Below are positions 63,422 to 64,000 of a DNA stretch of 64,000 bases, one piece after another. A model generated the notes under the pieces. It saw only the letters and a program-made list of their open reading frames with translations, did no database searches and had not been told where the DNA came from. The DNA is from Callipepla californica brunnescens (taxonomy: Eukaryota > Chordata > Aves > Galliformes > Odontophoridae). Position numbers and translations under genes: made by a program. Positions within the stretch are counted from its first letter, which is position 1; every line of letters begins with the position of its first letter. Where the stretch lies: positions 24,806,437 through 24,870,436 of the forward strand of contig JALIRH010000002.1 in assembly GCA_023055505.1 (NCBI GenBank), given 5' to 3'.

Positions 63422-64000
63422 AAATAATAAGTAGTTTTACTTACTTATCTCAAAATTAAGTTTTCAGGAAAAAGGAAAATGTAAAGTTGCCCTTCCTATT
63501 AAACAAGCACCATGTGGAATTAGATAGAAAGATAAGGAAAATGAAGAATTTTGTAAATTAATCACAATAGAGCAGAAAAATATTTCATTTGGGTAAGAGT
63601 TCACTCTCAAAGATACAGAACTGCCAGCAATAAGCAAACATGATATTAAACTAAAGGCCTGGAGGTACAGAACAGCTTTATCTTCTGAGCAACAGGTGCA
63701 CATCCCATTGGAAGAAATGAGAGTTTTTGAATAAGCTTCAGTCACACTTAGACCAATCTACTTATCAAAGAGTTTAATATCTTCCAGGTGAGAGCTTGTT
63801 TATTAAAATTTCTTTAAAACGCTCATACACACTTTTTTTAATAAGTCCAAGAAGATTACATATACTTTAATTGTCCTTTAATAGGGATTGTGTGTGAACC
63901 TCTAGCAATTTTTGATTACATCAGCTTTAAATATCTGTTTGTAACTCAACAGTTTCTCACTCACATTAGCCACAGATGTGATAAGGCTGAGAAAATTGAC
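63422..64000. other. Intronic sequence at the right edge, nothing recognised
   Basis: AT-rich flank of the CR1 insertion. No repeat or coding signal recognised. Confidence 0.6.

Larger units (their letters stand above)
12815..64000 (-). other. RALYL: RALYL intron, gene 5' side of the exon (partial)
   Basis: The acceptor AG lies at 12815-12816 (minus strand), so the sequence upstream in the gene, at higher coordinates, is intron. The RRM-coding exons that must precede this exon (RNP blocks of the type RVFIGNLN and GYAFVQY) were looked for on the minus strand and not seen up to 64000. That implies an intron of more than 51 kb. Such size is in keeping with what is known of RALYL, which spans hundreds of kilobases in mammals. 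Alternative non-coding first exons could lie in this interval and would not be recognised by eye. Confidence 0.65.

Noticed and set aside
1..64000. Other RALYL exons (RRM exons, YVFDYDYYRDDFYNR exon, C-terminal acidic exons)
   Set aside because: Looked for by their expected minus-strand coding patterns and not found; a TBLASTN with the full protein would settle this.
1..64000. tRNA, rRNA, CRISPR arrays, bacterial-type operons or phage genes
   Set aside because: None of the expected signatures was seen and the sequence is clearly vertebrate nuclear DNA.

Overview
This window reads as AT-rich, gene-poor bird nuclear DNA. Three things point to birds: many fragments of the CR1 non-LTR retrotransposon with its typical 3' end (a block like GGTTGGAAGGGACCTCTAGAGATCAT next to an 8-mer tail of the ATTCTGTG type), a solo LTR of a family I recognise from avian genomes, and a coding exon of a conserved vertebrate gene. 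A galliform bird is plausible, but the species cannot be fixed from the sequence alone.

The only convincing cellular coding sequence is one 76-nt exon on the minus strand at 12739-12814. It has consensus splice sites and encodes a peptide containing [17 protein letters not shown] recognise this as the segment just after the RNA-recognition motif of RALYL (RALY RNA-binding protein-like, an hnRNP C/RALY relative). I found no other RALYL exon, so nearly all the rest reads as two large introns. The intron toward the gene's 3' end fills at least 1-12738. The intron toward its 5' end, where the RRM exons must lie, fills at least 12815-64000.

Layout. 1-1105 is plain intron. A forward solo LTR (about 1106-1673) is followed 73 bp later by a 350-bp polypyrimidine array (1747-2096). 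CR1 pieces on the plus strand lie at about 6405-7022, 10855-11598, 11690-12265, 42436-42705 and 54888-55158, with a faint one near 51375-51428. CR1 pieces on the minus strand lie at about 7023-7078, 28573-28930, 38573-38763, 39641-39897, 55902-55995 and 62451-63421. Microsatellites, poly(A/T) runs and several perfect hairpins are scattered between them. Three GC-richer blocks (about 18100-18880, 51530-51725, 61690-62110) may be old retroelement remnants but are not identified.

No bacterial-type gene, operon, CRISPR array, tRNA or rRNA was seen. All the longer open frames are short, repeat-derived, or unsupported. I did not find a clearly new biological system. The most useful leads are the isolated RALYL exon, a near-perfect RFX X-box inside a 7-bp inverted repeat (45889-45921), two CTCF-like sites in the same orientation (60868-60881 and 61582-61596), a nuclear-receptor half-site cluster (14709-14785), a 36-bp near-palindrome built from reiterated units (30195-30277), and the decamer-to-pentamer polypyrimidine array.
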